Positions 16,791 to 26,070 of a stretch of 64,000 bases of DNA are shown in pieces (position 1 is the first letter of the stretch; the number at the start of each line of letters is the position of its first letter). The translations under genes were made by a program, and so were the position numbers. The notes beneath the pieces were generated by a model. The model did not search any database. It was not told the DNA's origin and saw only the letters and a list, made by a program, of their open reading frames with translations. The DNA comes from Pseudomonas botevensis (GTDB taxonomy: Bacteria; Pseudomonadota; Gammaproteobacteria; Pseudomonadales; Pseudomonadaceae), in NCBI RefSeq assembly GCF_019145475.1, contig NZ_JAHTKI010000021.1, forward strand, positions 124,001 through 188,000. The letters are read 5' to 3'.

Positions 16791-17654
16791 ATGCTGCGTG
16801 AACTCAAAACCTTTCTCGCGGTGGCGCGCCATGGCACTTTTGCCGCCGCCGGTTTGCACATCGGGCTGACCCAATCGGCCGTCAGCGCGCAGATCCGCAA
16901 TCTGGAACAGGCGCTGGGCGTACGTCTGTTTGATCGCACCGGACGTCAAGCGATCCTCAACCCGGCGGGGCAGCGCGCAGTGCCGATGGCGCAGGACATG
17001 CTGGCCACCTTCCAGCGCATGGCGGTCAGCGAAGAGGTCAGCGAGTTTCGCGGCGAACTGAAAATCGGCGCTGTCGCCACCGCGCAGACCGGGCTGCTGC
17101 CGCAGGCCTTGTTGCGATTGCGTCAGCAGGCGCCGGGTCTTGAGCCGAAACTGGTGCCGGGGGTGTCGCTGAACCTGCTGAGCCAGGTGGATGCCGGCGA
17201 AGTCGATCTGGCGATCATGATCAAGCCGCCGTTCGAGCTGCCCAAGGAGTTGTCGGCTCAGGTGATCCGGCGCGAACCTTTCGTGCTGATCGTGTCGCCG
17301 ACGGTCGAAGGCGACGATCCGCTGCAACTGCTCGCCGACCAACCCCACGTGCGCTACGACCGCAACTCGTTCGGTGGCCGGCTGGTGACGCGGTTTCTGC
17401 GCGAACAGCGGATAGACGTGCGGGTGGCGCTGGAACTGGATGAACTGGAAGCCATCGTGAAGATGGTCGAATGCGGGCTCGGGGTTTCTCTGTTGCCCAG
17501 AGCAGGGCTGTGGCTTGAGCATCCGCTGAAGGTGAGGGTGATCGAACTGGGGGAGCTGACGTTCTATCGCGAGATGGTGTTGTTACAGCGCTACAGCCAG
17601 CGCTCTCAACCGATTCAACAGTTGTTTGCCCGGTGCCTGGAAACGCAGGCATGA
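16791..17654 (+). CDS. LysR-family transcriptional regulator
   Basis: 287 residues. ATG 16791 was chosen because CGAGG sits six bases upstream and the LysR homology begins there (MLRELKTFLAVARHGTFAAAG). The winged helix (residues about 1-60) includes LTQSAVSAQIRNLEQALGVRLFDR. A periplasmic-binding-protein-like effector domain follows (about 88-285, starting ELKIGAVATAQTGLLPQAL). It is divergent from a VOC protein gene, the usual geometry for a LysR regulator and its target. The stop codon overlaps the stem of a terminator shared with fabI. Confidence 0.92.
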   Translation: MLRELKTFLAVARHGTFAAAGLHIGLTQSAVSAQIRNLEQALGVRLFDRTGRQAILNPAGQRAVPMAQDMLATFQRMAVSEEVSEFRGELKIGAVATAQTGLLPQALLRLRQQAPGLEPKLVPGVSLNLLSQVDAGEVDLAIMIKPPFELPKELSAQVIRREPFVLIVSPTVEGDDPLQLLADQPHVRYDRNSFGGRLVTRFLREQRIDVRVALELDELEAIVKMVECGLGVSLLPRAGLWLEHPLKVRVIELGELTFYREMVLLQRYSQRSQPIQQLFARCLETQA

Positions 17655-17681
17655 AAAAACCCGCCATTGGGCGGGTTTTTT
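17654..17681. terminator. Bidirectional rho-independent terminator
   Basis: AAAAAACCCGCC, a four-base loop ATTG, then GGCGGGTTTTTT: a 12-bp stem with the A-run and T-run needed for termination in both directions. It lies between the convergent LysR regulator gene and fabI. Confidence 0.92.
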
Positions 17682-17697
17682 ATCGGCTGACCGAAGA

Positions 17698-18492
17698 TTA
17701 CTCTTCGATGCTGCCCATGGCGGTGGTGTTGAAGCCGCCGTCCACGTACATGATTTCACCGCTGATGCCCGACGCCAGGTCGGAGCACAGGAAGGCGCCG
17801 GCGTTGCCGACTTCTTCGATGGTGACGTTGCGGCGCAGCGGGGTTTGCGCTTCGTTGGCGGCGAGCATCTTGCGGAAGTTCTTGATGCCCGAGGCTGCCA
17901 GGGTACGGATCGGACCGGCCGATACGCAGTTGACGCGGGTGCCGTCCGGGCCCAGGGAACCGGCCAGGTAACGCACGCCGGCTTCCAGCGAAGCCTTGGC
18001 CATGCCCATCACGTTGTAGTTCGGCATGGTGCGCTCGGCGCCCAGGTACGACAGGGTCAGCAGGCTGCCGTTGCGGCCCTTCATCATTTCGCGACCGGCC
18101 TTGGCCAGGGCCACGAAGCTGTAGGCGCTGATGTCGTGGGAGATGCGGAAACCTTCACGGGTGGTGGCTTCGGTGAAGTCGCCGTCCAGTTGGTCGCCCG
18201 GGGCGAAGCCAACGGAGTGAACGATGCAGTCCAGGCCGTCCCACTTCTTGCTCAGCGCTTCGAAGACCTGGGTGATTTCTTCATCACTGGCCACGTCGCA
18301 CGGGAAGCACAGCTCAGGGCTCGAACCCCAGCCCTGTGCGAACTCTTCGACACGACCTTTCAGTTTGTCGTTCTGATAAGTGAAGGCAAGCTCAGCGCCC
18401 TCGCGATGCATGGCGGCAGCGATGCCGGATGCGATGGACAGCTTGCTGGCGACACCGACGATCAGTACGCGCTTACCGGCGAGAAAACCCAT
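17698..18492 (-). CDS. fabI: Enoyl-[acyl-carrier-protein] reductase (NADH)
   Basis: 264 residues from ATG 18492, preceded by AGAGGAGC. It performs the last step of each fatty-acid elongation cycle, reducing trans-2-enoyl-ACP. The Rossmann start (GKRVLIVGVASKLSIASGIA) is the FabI form of the short-chain dehydrogenase fold, the catalytic Tyr-x6-Lys is YNVMGMAK, and ISGEIMYVDGGFNT closes the fold. FabI is the target of triclosan-type inhibitors. It lies 19 bases after nppD on the same strand. The same fabI-npp order occurs in P. aeruginosa as far as I recall, although no functional link between lipid synthesis and the importer is known. Confidence 0.97.
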   Translation of the reverse strand: MGFLAGKRVLIVGVASKLSIASGIAAAMHREGAELAFTYQNDKLKGRVEEFAQGWGSSPELCFPCDVASDEEITQVFEALSKKWDGLDCIVHSVGFAPGDQLDGDFTEATTREGFRISHDISAYSFVALAKAGREMMKGRNGSLLTLSYLGAERTMPNYNVMGMAKASLEAGVRYLAGSLGPDGTRVNCVSAGPIRTLAASGIKNFRKMLAANEAQTPLRRNVTIEEVGNAGAFLCSDLASGISGEIMYVDGGFNTTAMGSIEE

Positions 18493-18511
18493 GTGTTGCT
18501 CCTCTTTCAGG

Positions 18512-20122
18512 TTATTGCGCAGTGGCTGGTGCCAGAAAAGCGGCTTCCAGCAACTGCTGTGTATACGGATGTTGGGGGGCGGCAAAAATGTCTTGCGCGT
18601 CTCCCTGTTCGACCACTTGGCCATGCTTGACCACCATCAACTGGTGGCTCAGCGCTTTGACGACAGCCAGGTCATGGCTGATGAACAAATACGTCAGGTT
18701 GTACTTGGCTTGCAGTGAACGCAACAGCTCCACCACTTGCCGCTGCACCGTCCGGTCGAGCGCCGAAGTCGGCTCGTCCAGCAGGATCAGCGCCGGTTTG
18801 AGCACCAGGGCCCGGGCAATGGCGATTCGTTGCCGTTGCCCACCGGAAAATTCGTGGGGGTAGCGGTGCCGGGTTTCCGGATCCAGACCTACCTCCTTGA
18901 GCGCAGCGATAATCGCCGCCTCCTGTTCTGCCTCTGTGCCGATCCTGTGGATCCGCAGGCCTTCACCAACGATGTCATTCACGCACATCCGCGGGCTCAA
19001 GCTGCCGAACGGATCCTGGAACACCACCTGCATCTCCCGGCGCAACGGGCGAACCTCGTTCTGCGTCAGGCAGTCTAGCTGCTTGCCCTCGAAACGGATC
19101 ACGCCTTTGCTGCCGATCAACCGCAAAATCGCCAGACCCAGCGTGGATTTGCCGGAACCGCTTTCACCCACGATCCCCAGGGTCTGCCCCTGCGGCAGGC
19201 TGAAATGGATGCCGTCCACTGCCTTGACGTGATCCACCGTGCGTTTGAACAAGCCTTTCTTGATCGGGAACCAGACTTTCAAGTCCTCGACCTGCAATAG
19301 CGGCGCACCGATTTTATTGCCCGCCGGGCCTCCGCTGGGCTCTGCTGCCAGCAGTTCCCGAGTGTACGGATGCTGCGGCGAACGGAACAGCTCTTCGCAC
19401 GATGCCTGTTCGACGATGCAACCGCGCTGCATGACACATACGCGATGCGCAATTCTTCGCACGAGGTTCAAATCGTGACTGATCAGTAACAGCGCCATGC
19501 CCAGACGGGCCTGCAATTCTTTGAGCAGATCGAGGATTTTCAGCTGAACGGTCACGTCCAGCGCGGTGGTCGGTTCGTCGGCGATCAGCAGTTCCGGCTC
19601 GTTGGCCAGGGCCATGGCGATCATCACCCGCTGGCGCTGGCCGCCGGACAATTCGTGGGGCAGGGCCTTGAGGCGCTTGTGCGGCTCGGGGATGCCGACC
19701 ATCTCCAGCAGTTCCAGGGTGCGTTTGGTCGCGACTTTGCCGGTCAGGCCCTTGTGGATGCCCAGCACCTCGTTGATCTGCTTCTCGATCGAGTGCAGCG
19801 GATTGAGCGAGGTCATCGGCTCCTGAAAGATCATCGCGATCCGGTTGCCCCGGATGTGGCGGATGGTTTTTTCCTTCAGCTCCAGCAGGTTTTGCCCGGC
19901 GTAATTGATGCTGCCGGCCGGATGTCGGGCCAGCGGGTAGGGCAGCAGGCGCAGGATCGAATGCGCCGTCACCGACTTGCCCGAACCGCTTTCGCCGACC
20001 AGGGCCAGGGTTTCGCCACGCTTGATATCGAAGCTGATGCCTTCCACCACCCGGTGCGAGCGCTCGCCGGTGCCGAATTCGACGGCCAGGTCGCGGACTT
20101 CGATCAGATTGTCCTGATTCAT
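18512..20122 (-). CDS. nppD: Dual-ATPase subunit of the peptide/peptidyl-nucleoside ABC importer
   Basis: 536 residues with two fused ABC ATPase domains, like YejF. First half: Walker A GESGSGKS, signature LSGGQRQR, Walker B LLIADEPTTALD. Second half: Walker A GESGSGKS, signature FSGGQRQR, Walker B LILLDEPTSALD. Each is followed by the C-terminal oligopeptide-type extension with HPYT (AAPQHPYTQQLL). Start is ATG 20122, one base after the nppC stop. It energises the NppB/NppC permeases. By relation to P. aeruginosa NppA1A2BCD and E. coli Yej, the system should import microcin C-like and peptidyl-nucleoside antibiotics as well as peptides; that substrate range is transferred, not shown. Confidence 0.93.
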   Translation of the reverse strand: MNQDNLIEVRDLAVEFGTGERSHRVVEGISFDIKRGETLALVGESGSGKSVTAHSILRLLPYPLARHPAGSINYAGQNLLELKEKTIRHIRGNRIAMIFQEPMTSLNPLHSIEKQINEVLGIHKGLTGKVATKRTLELLEMVGIPEPHKRLKALPHELSGGQRQRVMIAMALANEPELLIADEPTTALDVTVQLKILDLLKELQARLGMALLLISHDLNLVRRIAHRVCVMQRGCIVEQASCEELFRSPQHPYTRELLAAEPSGGPAGNKIGAPLLQVEDLKVWFPIKKGLFKRTVDHVKAVDGIHFSLPQGQTLGIVGESGSGKSTLGLAILRLIGSKGVIRFEGKQLDCLTQNEVRPLRREMQVVFQDPFGSLSPRMCVNDIVGEGLRIHRIGTEAEQEAAIIAALKEVGLDPETRHRYPHEFSGGQRQRIAIARALVLKPALILLDEPTSALDRTVQRQVVELLRSLQAKYNLTYLFISHDLAVVKALSHQLMVVKHGQVVEQGDAQDIFAAPQHPYTQQLLEAAFLAPATAQ

Positions 20123-20123
20123 T

Positions 20124-21143
20124 TCACTTCCTCGGGTCGAAGGCATCGCGGGCGGATTCGCCGATGAACACCAAAAGGCTGAGCATCAGGGCCAGCACGG
20201 CGAACGCGCTCATGCCCAGCCACGGGGCTTGCAGGTTGGATTTGCCCTGGGCCACCAGCTCACCCAGCGACGGACTGCCGGCCGGCAAGCCGAAACCGAG
20301 GAAGTCCAGCGCGGTGAGGGTGCCGATGGCGCCGGTCAGGATGAAAGGCATGAAGGTCATGGTCGAGACCATGGCGTTCGGCAGGATGTGGCGGAACATG
20401 ATCGCGCCGTTCTGCATCCCTAGCGCCCGCGCCGCGCGCACGTATTCGAGGTTGCGCCCGCGCAGGAACTCGGCGCGCACCACGTCCACCAGGCTCATCC
20501 AGGAAAACAGCAGCATGATCCCCAGCAGCCACCAGAAGTTGGGCTGCACGAAACTGGCGAGAATGATCAGCAGGTACAGCACCGGCAGGCCCGACCAGAT
20601 CTCCAGGAAACGCTGGCCGGCCAGATCGACCCAGCCGCCATAGAAACCCTGCAAGGCCCCGGCGATCACGCCGATGATCGAACTCAGTACGGTCAATGTC
20701 AGGGCGAACAGCACCGAAATCCGGAAGCCGTAGATCACCCGCGCCAGTACGTCGCGGCCCTGATCGTCAGTACCCAGCAGGTTGTCCGCCGAGGGTGGCG
20801 CGGGGGCCGGGACTTTCAGGTCGTAGTTGATGCTCTGGTAGCTGAACGGGATTGGTGCCCACAGTACCCACGCGTCCTTGGCCTTGAGCAGTTCGCGGAT
20901 GTACGGGCTCTTGTAGTTGGCTTCCAGCGGGAATTCGCCGCCGAAGGTGGTTTCCGGGTAGCGCTTGATCGCCGGGAAATACCAGTGGTTATCGTAATGC
21001 ACCACCAGCGGTTTGTCGTTGGCGATCAACTCGGCGCCGAGGCTCAGGCCGAACAGCAGCAGAAACAGCCACAGCGACCACCAGCCGCGCTTGTTGGCCT
21101 TGAACAGTTCGAAGCGTCGGCGGTTGAGAGGGGACAGGTTCAT
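20124..21143 (-). CDS. nppC: ABC importer inner-membrane permease, YejE-like
   Basis: 339 residues. It has the N-terminal cytoplasmic/first-helix segment typical of DppC/OppC-type permeases (NRRRFELFKANKRGWWSLWLFLLLF), then a periplasmic loop and five further helices. The EAA loop that docks the ATPase is visible as ARALGMQNGAIMFRHILPNAM. GTDDQGRDVLARVIYGFRISVLFALT is the conserved segment of this permease family. The gene is separated by one base from both nppB and nppD, so the cluster is tightly coupled. Partner of NppB in the membrane channel. Confidence 0.93.
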   Translation of the reverse strand: MNLSPLNRRRFELFKANKRGWWSLWLFLLLFGLSLGAELIANDKPLVVHYDNHWYFPAIKRYPETTFGGEFPLEANYKSPYIRELLKAKDAWVLWAPIPFSYQSINYDLKVPAPAPPSADNLLGTDDQGRDVLARVIYGFRISVLFALTLTVLSSIIGVIAGALQGFYGGWVDLAGQRFLEIWSGLPVLYLLIILASFVQPNFWWLLGIMLLFSWMSLVDVVRAEFLRGRNLEYVRAARALGMQNGAIMFRHILPNAMVSTMTFMPFILTGAIGTLTALDFLGFGLPAGSPSLGELVAQGKSNLQAPWLGMSAFAVLALMLSLLVFIGESARDAFDPRK

Positions 21144-21144
21144 C

Positions 21145-22218
21145 TCAATGCTCCCGGCTTTCGAAGTCGATGCGCGGATCGACCAGGGTGTAGGTGAGGT
21201 CGCCGATCAGTTTCACCACCAGCCCCAGCAGGGTGAAGATGAACAGGGTGCCGAACACCACCGGGTAATCGCGGTTGATCGCCGCTTCGAAACTCATCAG
21301 GCCGAGGCCGTCGAGGGAGAAAATCACTTCCACCAGCAACGAACCGGTGAAGAAGATGCCGATGAACGCCGACGGGAACCCGGCAATCACCAACAGCATG
21401 GCATTGCGGAACACATGACCGTAGAGCACGCGGTTGCGCGTCAGGCCCTTGGCCTTGGCGGTCACCACGTACTGCTTGTTGATTTCATCGAGAAAGCTGT
21501 TCTTGGTCAGCAGGGTCATGGTCGCGAAGTTGCCGATCACCAGCGCCGTCACCGGCAGCGCCAGGTGCCAGAAGTAATCGAGGACCTTGCCACCCAGGCT
21601 CAACTCGTCAAAGTTGTTCGAGGTCAGGCCGCGTAGCGGGAACCAGTCCAGATAGCTGCCGCCGGCAAACACCACGATCAGCAGGATGGCGAACAGGAAC
21701 GCCGGGATCGCGTAACCGATGATGATTGCCGAACTGGTCCAGACGTCGAAATGACTGCCGTGACGAGTGGCCTTGGCGATCCCCAGCGGGATCGACACCA
21801 GGTACATGATCAGGGTGCTCCACAGCCCGAGGGAGATCGACACCGGCATCTTTTCCTTGATCAGATCGATGACCTTGGCATCGCGGAAGAAGCTGTCGCC
21901 GAAGTCCAGTCGGGCGTAGTTCTTGACCATGATCCACAGGCGTTCCGGGGCCGACTTGTCGAACCCGTACATGTGTTCGATTTCCTTGATCAGCGCCGGG
22001 TCCAGGCCTTGCGCACCGCGATAGGCGGAACCGGCCACCGACACTTCGGCACCGCCGCCGGCGATGCGGCTGGTGGCGCCCTCGAAGCCTTCGAGTTTGG
22101 CGATCATCTGCTCCACCGGCCCGCCGGGCGCGGCCTGGATGATCACGAAGTTGATCAGCAGAATGCCGAACAGGGTCGGGATAATCAGCAACAGTCGTCG
22201 AAAAATGTACGCCAGCAT
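21145..22218 (-). CDS. nppB: ABC importer inner-membrane permease, YejB-like
   Basis: 357 residues. The first helix with MLAYIFRRLLLIIPTLFGILLINFVIIQAAPGGPVEQ is the canonical start of DppB/OppB permeases. A periplasmic insert follows, then the core helices with the EAA-type loop AKGLTRNRVLYGHVFRNAML. The long insert after residue 40 (GATSRIAGGGAEVSVAGSA) is a feature of the YejB branch. It forms the channel with NppC. Four bases separate it from the upstream nppA2. Confidence 0.93.
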   Translation of the reverse strand: MLAYIFRRLLLIIPTLFGILLINFVIIQAAPGGPVEQMIAKLEGFEGATSRIAGGGAEVSVAGSAYRGAQGLDPALIKEIEHMYGFDKSAPERLWIMVKNYARLDFGDSFFRDAKVIDLIKEKMPVSISLGLWSTLIMYLVSIPLGIAKATRHGSHFDVWTSSAIIIGYAIPAFLFAILLIVVFAGGSYLDWFPLRGLTSNNFDELSLGGKVLDYFWHLALPVTALVIGNFATMTLLTKNSFLDEINKQYVVTAKAKGLTRNRVLYGHVFRNAMLLVIAGFPSAFIGIFFTGSLLVEVIFSLDGLGLMSFEAAINRDYPVVFGTLFIFTLLGLVVKLIGDLTYTLVDPRIDFESREH

Positions 22219-22222
22219 CTGA

Positions 22223-24064
22223 TTACTCCGTGCCCACAGGTTCGGCTTGCAGTTGGGTTTCGACTTCTACCGCAGGTTTCGTATCGGGTTTGACCCACCA
22301 GGTATTAATGCCGATGTCGTACCGGGGAGAGACTTTCGGGTGGCCGATGTGGTTCCAGTAGGCCACGCGCCAGGTCTTGATGTGCCAGTTGGGGATCACG
22401 TAGTAGCCCCATTGCAGCACACGGTCCAGCGCCCGGGCGTGGGCCACCAGGCTTTTGCGCGAGTCGGCATTGATCAGTTGCTCGACCAGTTGGTCCACCA
22501 CCGGATCCTTCAGGCCCATGGTGTTGCGGCTGCTGGGCTTGTCGGCGGCGGCGCTCATCCAGAACTCACGCTGCTCGTTCCCCGGCGAGTTGGATTGCGA
22601 GAAGCTGCCGACGATCATGTCGAAGTCCCGCGAGCGCACGCGGTTGACGTACTGCGAGACATCGACGCGGCGGATCACCAGATCGATCCCCAGATCGCTG
22701 AGGTTGCGCTTGAACGGCAGCAGCACCCGTTCGAAATCGGTCTGCGCGAGCAGGAATTCAATGACCACCGGTTTGCCGCTGGCATCGACCATCTTGTCGT
22801 CGACGATCTTCCAGCCTGCCTCTTGCAGCAGTTGATAGGCCTCGCGTTGCTGGGTGCGGATCATGCCGCTGGCATCGGTCTTGGGGCTTTCGAAGGCTTC
22901 GCTGAACACCTGGGCCGGCAGCTTGCTGCGAAAAGGATCGAGGATCGCCAGTTGATCGGCGTCCGGCAGGCCGGTGGCGGCCATTTCCGAGTTTTCGAAA
23001 TAGCTGCGGGTGCGCGCGTAGGCGCTGTTGAACAGCTGTTTGTTGGTCCATTCGAAGTCGAACAGCAGGCTCAGCGCCTGACGCACCCGCACATCCTGGA
23101 ACACCGGGCGACGCAGGTTGTAGACGAAACCCTGCATGCCGGTGGGATTGCCGTTGGGGATCAGTTCCTTGATCAACCGGCCCTCGGTGACCGCCGGGAC
23201 GTTGTAGGCGTTGGCCCAGTTCTTCGCCGTCATTTCCAGCCAGTAGTCGAACTGCCCGGCCTTCAAGGCTTCCAGCGCCACGGTGTTGTCGCGGTAATAG
23301 TCGGTGGTCATCACGTCGAAGTTGTAGAAACCGCGATTGACCGGCAGGTCCTTGCCCCAGTAGTCCTTGACCCGCTCGTAGCGCACCGAGCGCCCGGCCT
23401 TCACCTGGGTGACCCGGTACGGGCCGCTGCCCAGCGGGATTTCCAGATTGCCCTTGGTGAAATCGCGGCTGGCCCACCAGTGTTTCGGCAGCACCGGCAA
23501 CTGGCCGAGAATCAGCGGCAACTCACGGTTGTTGGTGTGCTTGAACTTGAAGAGGACTTTGAGTGGATCTTCGGCGATCACTTCCTCAACGTCGCTGTAG
23601 TAACCGCGAAACAGCGGTGAGCCTTCCTTGGTCAGGGTCTGGAAGCTGAATACCACGTCTTCGGCACGCATCGGGTGGCCATCGTGGAAGCGCGCTTCGG
23701 GACGCAGGTAGAAGCGCACCCAACTGTTGTCCGGGGCCTTCTCGATCTGGGCGGCGACCAGGCCGTATTCGGTGAACGGTTCGTCGAGGCTGTGTTTGGT
23801 CAGGGTGTCGTAGATCTGCCCGACGTCATCCGCCGGTACGCCCTTGCTGATGAAGGGGTTGAGGCTGTCGAAGCCGCCGAACCCGGCCTGACGGAAAATG
23901 CCGCCCTTGGGCGCTTTGGGGTTCACATAATCGAACTGCTTGAAGTCGGCCGGGTATTTCGGCGGCTCGTTGTACAGGGTCACGGCGTGTTGCGGGGCGG
24001 CGCAGGCCAGCCCGGCGAACAGCAAGCCGCCGGCCTGCACGAGCAGGGCACGCAAAGGCTTCAT
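22223..24064 (-). CDS. nppA2: Periplasmic peptide-binding protein, second of a tandem pair
   Basis: 613 residues starting at ATG 24064, which overlaps the upstream paralogue's stop (ATGA). A signal peptide ends near ACAAP. It belongs to the large SBP_bac_5 (oligopeptide/dipeptide binding) family: YVNPKAPKGGIFRQAGFGGFDSLNPF, LRPEARFHDGHPMRAEDVVFSF, and KDYWGKDLPVNRG, the last of which is shared with the neighbour protein. It delivers ligand to the NppB/NppC permease. Two different binding proteins for one permease suggest a divided ligand range. Open reading continues upstream of the ATG but only as an overlap with the other gene. Confidence 0.92.
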   Translation of the reverse strand: MKPLRALLVQAGGLLFAGLACAAPQHAVTLYNEPPKYPADFKQFDYVNPKAPKGGIFRQAGFGGFDSLNPFISKGVPADDVGQIYDTLTKHSLDEPFTEYGLVAAQIEKAPDNSWVRFYLRPEARFHDGHPMRAEDVVFSFQTLTKEGSPLFRGYYSDVEEVIAEDPLKVLFKFKHTNNRELPLILGQLPVLPKHWWASRDFTKGNLEIPLGSGPYRVTQVKAGRSVRYERVKDYWGKDLPVNRGFYNFDVMTTDYYRDNTVALEALKAGQFDYWLEMTAKNWANAYNVPAVTEGRLIKELIPNGNPTGMQGFVYNLRRPVFQDVRVRQALSLLFDFEWTNKQLFNSAYARTRSYFENSEMAATGLPDADQLAILDPFRSKLPAQVFSEAFESPKTDASGMIRTQQREAYQLLQEAGWKIVDDKMVDASGKPVVIEFLLAQTDFERVLLPFKRNLSDLGIDLVIRRVDVSQYVNRVRSRDFDMIVGSFSQSNSPGNEQREFWMSAAADKPSSRNTMGLKDPVVDQLVEQLINADSRKSLVAHARALDRVLQWGYYVIPNWHIKTWRVAYWNHIGHPKVSPRYDIGINTWWVKPDTKPAVEVETQLQAEPVGTE

Positions 24065-25893
24065 TGATCCTTCTCCGAAGATTTCAGCCACCACGCGCTC
24101 AAACCCAGGGTGTAGGGCGGCGTGGTGACGAAGGCGAACCGGTTGCGGTACGCCAGACGGTGATAATTGAGATACCAGTTGGGAATGCTGTAGTGCTGCC
24201 ACAGCAGCACGCGGTCGAGGGCCTTGCCGGCGGCGACCTGTTCGTCGCGGGTGCGGGCGGCGAGCAACTGTTCGAGCAGATGGTCGACCACCGGGTTGGC
24301 GATGCCCGCGTAATTCTTGCTGCCCTTGATCCCGACCTGACTGGAGTGGAAATACTGCCATTGCTCCAGGCCCGGGCTGAGGGTCTGGTTCAGGGTCATC
24401 AGGATCATGTCGAAATCGAACTGATCCAGGCGTTGTTTGTACTGGGCGCGATCCACCGTGCGCAGGCGCGCGTCGATGCCGATGCTGTTGAGGTTTTCGA
24501 TGTAGGGCTGAAGGATGCGTTCCAGGTTCGGGTTGACCAGCAGCAACTCGAAGCTCAGCGGCTGGCCGGCGGCGTTCTGCAGGCGCTGGCCGTTGAGCTT
24601 CCAGCCAGCCTCGGCCAGCAGCGCCAGGGCCTTGCGCATGGTTTCCCGGGGGATGCCGCGCCCATCGGTCTGCGGCAGGCTGAACGGTTCGGTGAACAGC
24701 CGCGCCGGCAGTTGATCCTTGTACGGCTTGAGCATCAGCCACTCGTGACCGACCGGCAGGCCGCTGGCGGTGAATTCGCTGTTCGGGTAATAGCTGGTGC
24801 TGCGCCGGTAGGCGTCGCTGAACAGCGCGCGGTTGGTCCACTCGAAGTCGAACATCAGGCCCAGGGCTTCGCGCACCTTGACCTCCGAGAAGGTCGGCCG
24901 CCGGGTGTTCATGAACAGGCCCTGGCTCTGGGTCGGAATCTGGTGCGGAATCTGCGCCTTGATCACATCGCCCCGGCGCACTGCCGGAAAGTTGTAGCCG
25001 TTGGCCCAGTTCTTCGCCTGGTGTTCGATGTAGATGTCGAACTCACCGGCCTTGAACGCTTCGAACGCCACGTCGCTGTCGCGATAGAACTCGACTTCCA
25101 TGCGATCGAAATTGTACTTGCCGCGATTGACCGGCAGATCCTTGCCCCAGTAATCCTTGACCCGTTCGAACACCAGTTGGCGCCCCGGAGTCACCGAGGT
25201 GATGCGATACGGCCCGCTGCCCAGGGGCGGCTCGAACGTGGTGGCCTTGAAATCCCGGCCTTTCCAGTAGTGTTGCGGCAGCACCGGCAATTCGCCGAGA
25301 CGCAGGATCAGCAGCGGGTTGCCGGAGCGCTTCATCACGAAACGAATGCGCTGCGGGTTGAGGATGTCGACCCGCAACACTTCCTGCAGGGCCGTGCGAT
25401 ACAGCGGATGACCTTCCTTGAGCAGCAGGCGATAGGAAAACGCCACGTCATAGGCGGTGATCGGCGTGCCGTCATGGAAGCGCGCTTCCGGGCGCAGATT
25501 GAACACGACCCAGCTGCGATCTTCGCTGTACTCCACCGATTGTGCGATCAGGCCATAGCTGGAGGCCGGCTCATCCCCGGACGGCGAATACTGACCGGTG
25601 CCAACCATCAGCGGCTCGTTCAGCTCGTTGATGCCGTATTGCAGGAAGTTCGCGGTGGTGACGGGGCTGGTGCCCTTGAAGGTGTACGGATTGAGCGTAT
25701 CGAAGGTGCCAAACGCCATGACCCGTAAGGTGCCGCCCTTGGGCGCTTGCGGGTTGACCCAGTCGAAGTGGGTAAATCTGGCCGGGTACTTGAGCGTGCC
25801 GAATTGCGCATAACCGTGACTTTCGGTGATCGTCGCGCTTGCGGAGGAGCTCAAGGCCAGGCTGATCAGGAGCAGGAGGAGGGGGCGCTTCAA
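24061..25893 (-). CDS. nppA1: Periplasmic peptide-binding protein, first of a tandem pair
   Basis: 610 residues. The start is a TTG at 25893; no ATG is available before the signal peptide (KRPLLLLLISLALSSSASA), which begins exactly there, and the ribosome site is weak. It is an SBP_bac_5 family protein clearly paralogous to the next gene: FDWVNPQAPKGGTLRVMAFGTFDTLNPY, LRPEARFHDGTPITAYDVAFSY, KDYWGKDLPVNRG. The pair probably arose by duplication. It heads the npp operon; the 177-base gap 25894-26070 must hold the operon promoter and the mltD terminator. Confidence 0.9.
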   Translation of the reverse strand: MKRPLLLLLISLALSSSASATITESHGYAQFGTLKYPARFTHFDWVNPQAPKGGTLRVMAFGTFDTLNPYTFKGTSPVTTANFLQYGINELNEPLMVGTGQYSPSGDEPASSYGLIAQSVEYSEDRSWVVFNLRPEARFHDGTPITAYDVAFSYRLLLKEGHPLYRTALQEVLRVDILNPQRIRFVMKRSGNPLLILRLGELPVLPQHYWKGRDFKATTFEPPLGSGPYRITSVTPGRQLVFERVKDYWGKDLPVNRGKYNFDRMEVEFYRDSDVAFEAFKAGEFDIYIEHQAKNWANGYNFPAVRRGDVIKAQIPHQIPTQSQGLFMNTRRPTFSEVKVREALGLMFDFEWTNRALFSDAYRRSTSYYPNSEFTASGLPVGHEWLMLKPYKDQLPARLFTEPFSLPQTDGRGIPRETMRKALALLAEAGWKLNGQRLQNAAGQPLSFELLLVNPNLERILQPYIENLNSIGIDARLRTVDRAQYKQRLDQFDFDMILMTLNQTLSPGLEQWQYFHSSQVGIKGSKNYAGIANPVVDHLLEQLLAARTRDEQVAAGKALDRVLLWQHYSIPNWYLNYHRLAYRNRFAFVTTPPYTLGLSAWWLKSSEKDQ

Positions 25894-26037
25894 GTCAGAT
25901 CCGATCCAGGCGGCTTGGGCTTTGTGGGCCGTACAGTAACAGCTTGTATGGACAGGAAAAAGACGGGGGTTAATGTGGGGTTAATCGGGAGGGCTGGGGC
26001 TGATGGTCACCACCGCCACCAGGCCGGACACCAGACG

Positions 26038-26063
26038 AAAAAAAGCCCCTGAAATTCAGAGGC
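26038..26063 (-). terminator. Rho-independent terminator of mltD
   Basis: Read on the minus strand: AGCCTCTGAA, then TTTCAGGGGCT, then a run of seven T. The imperfect 9-10 bp stem follows the mltD stop codon by about eight bases. Confidence 0.85.
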
Positions 26064-26070
26064 TGTTCTA

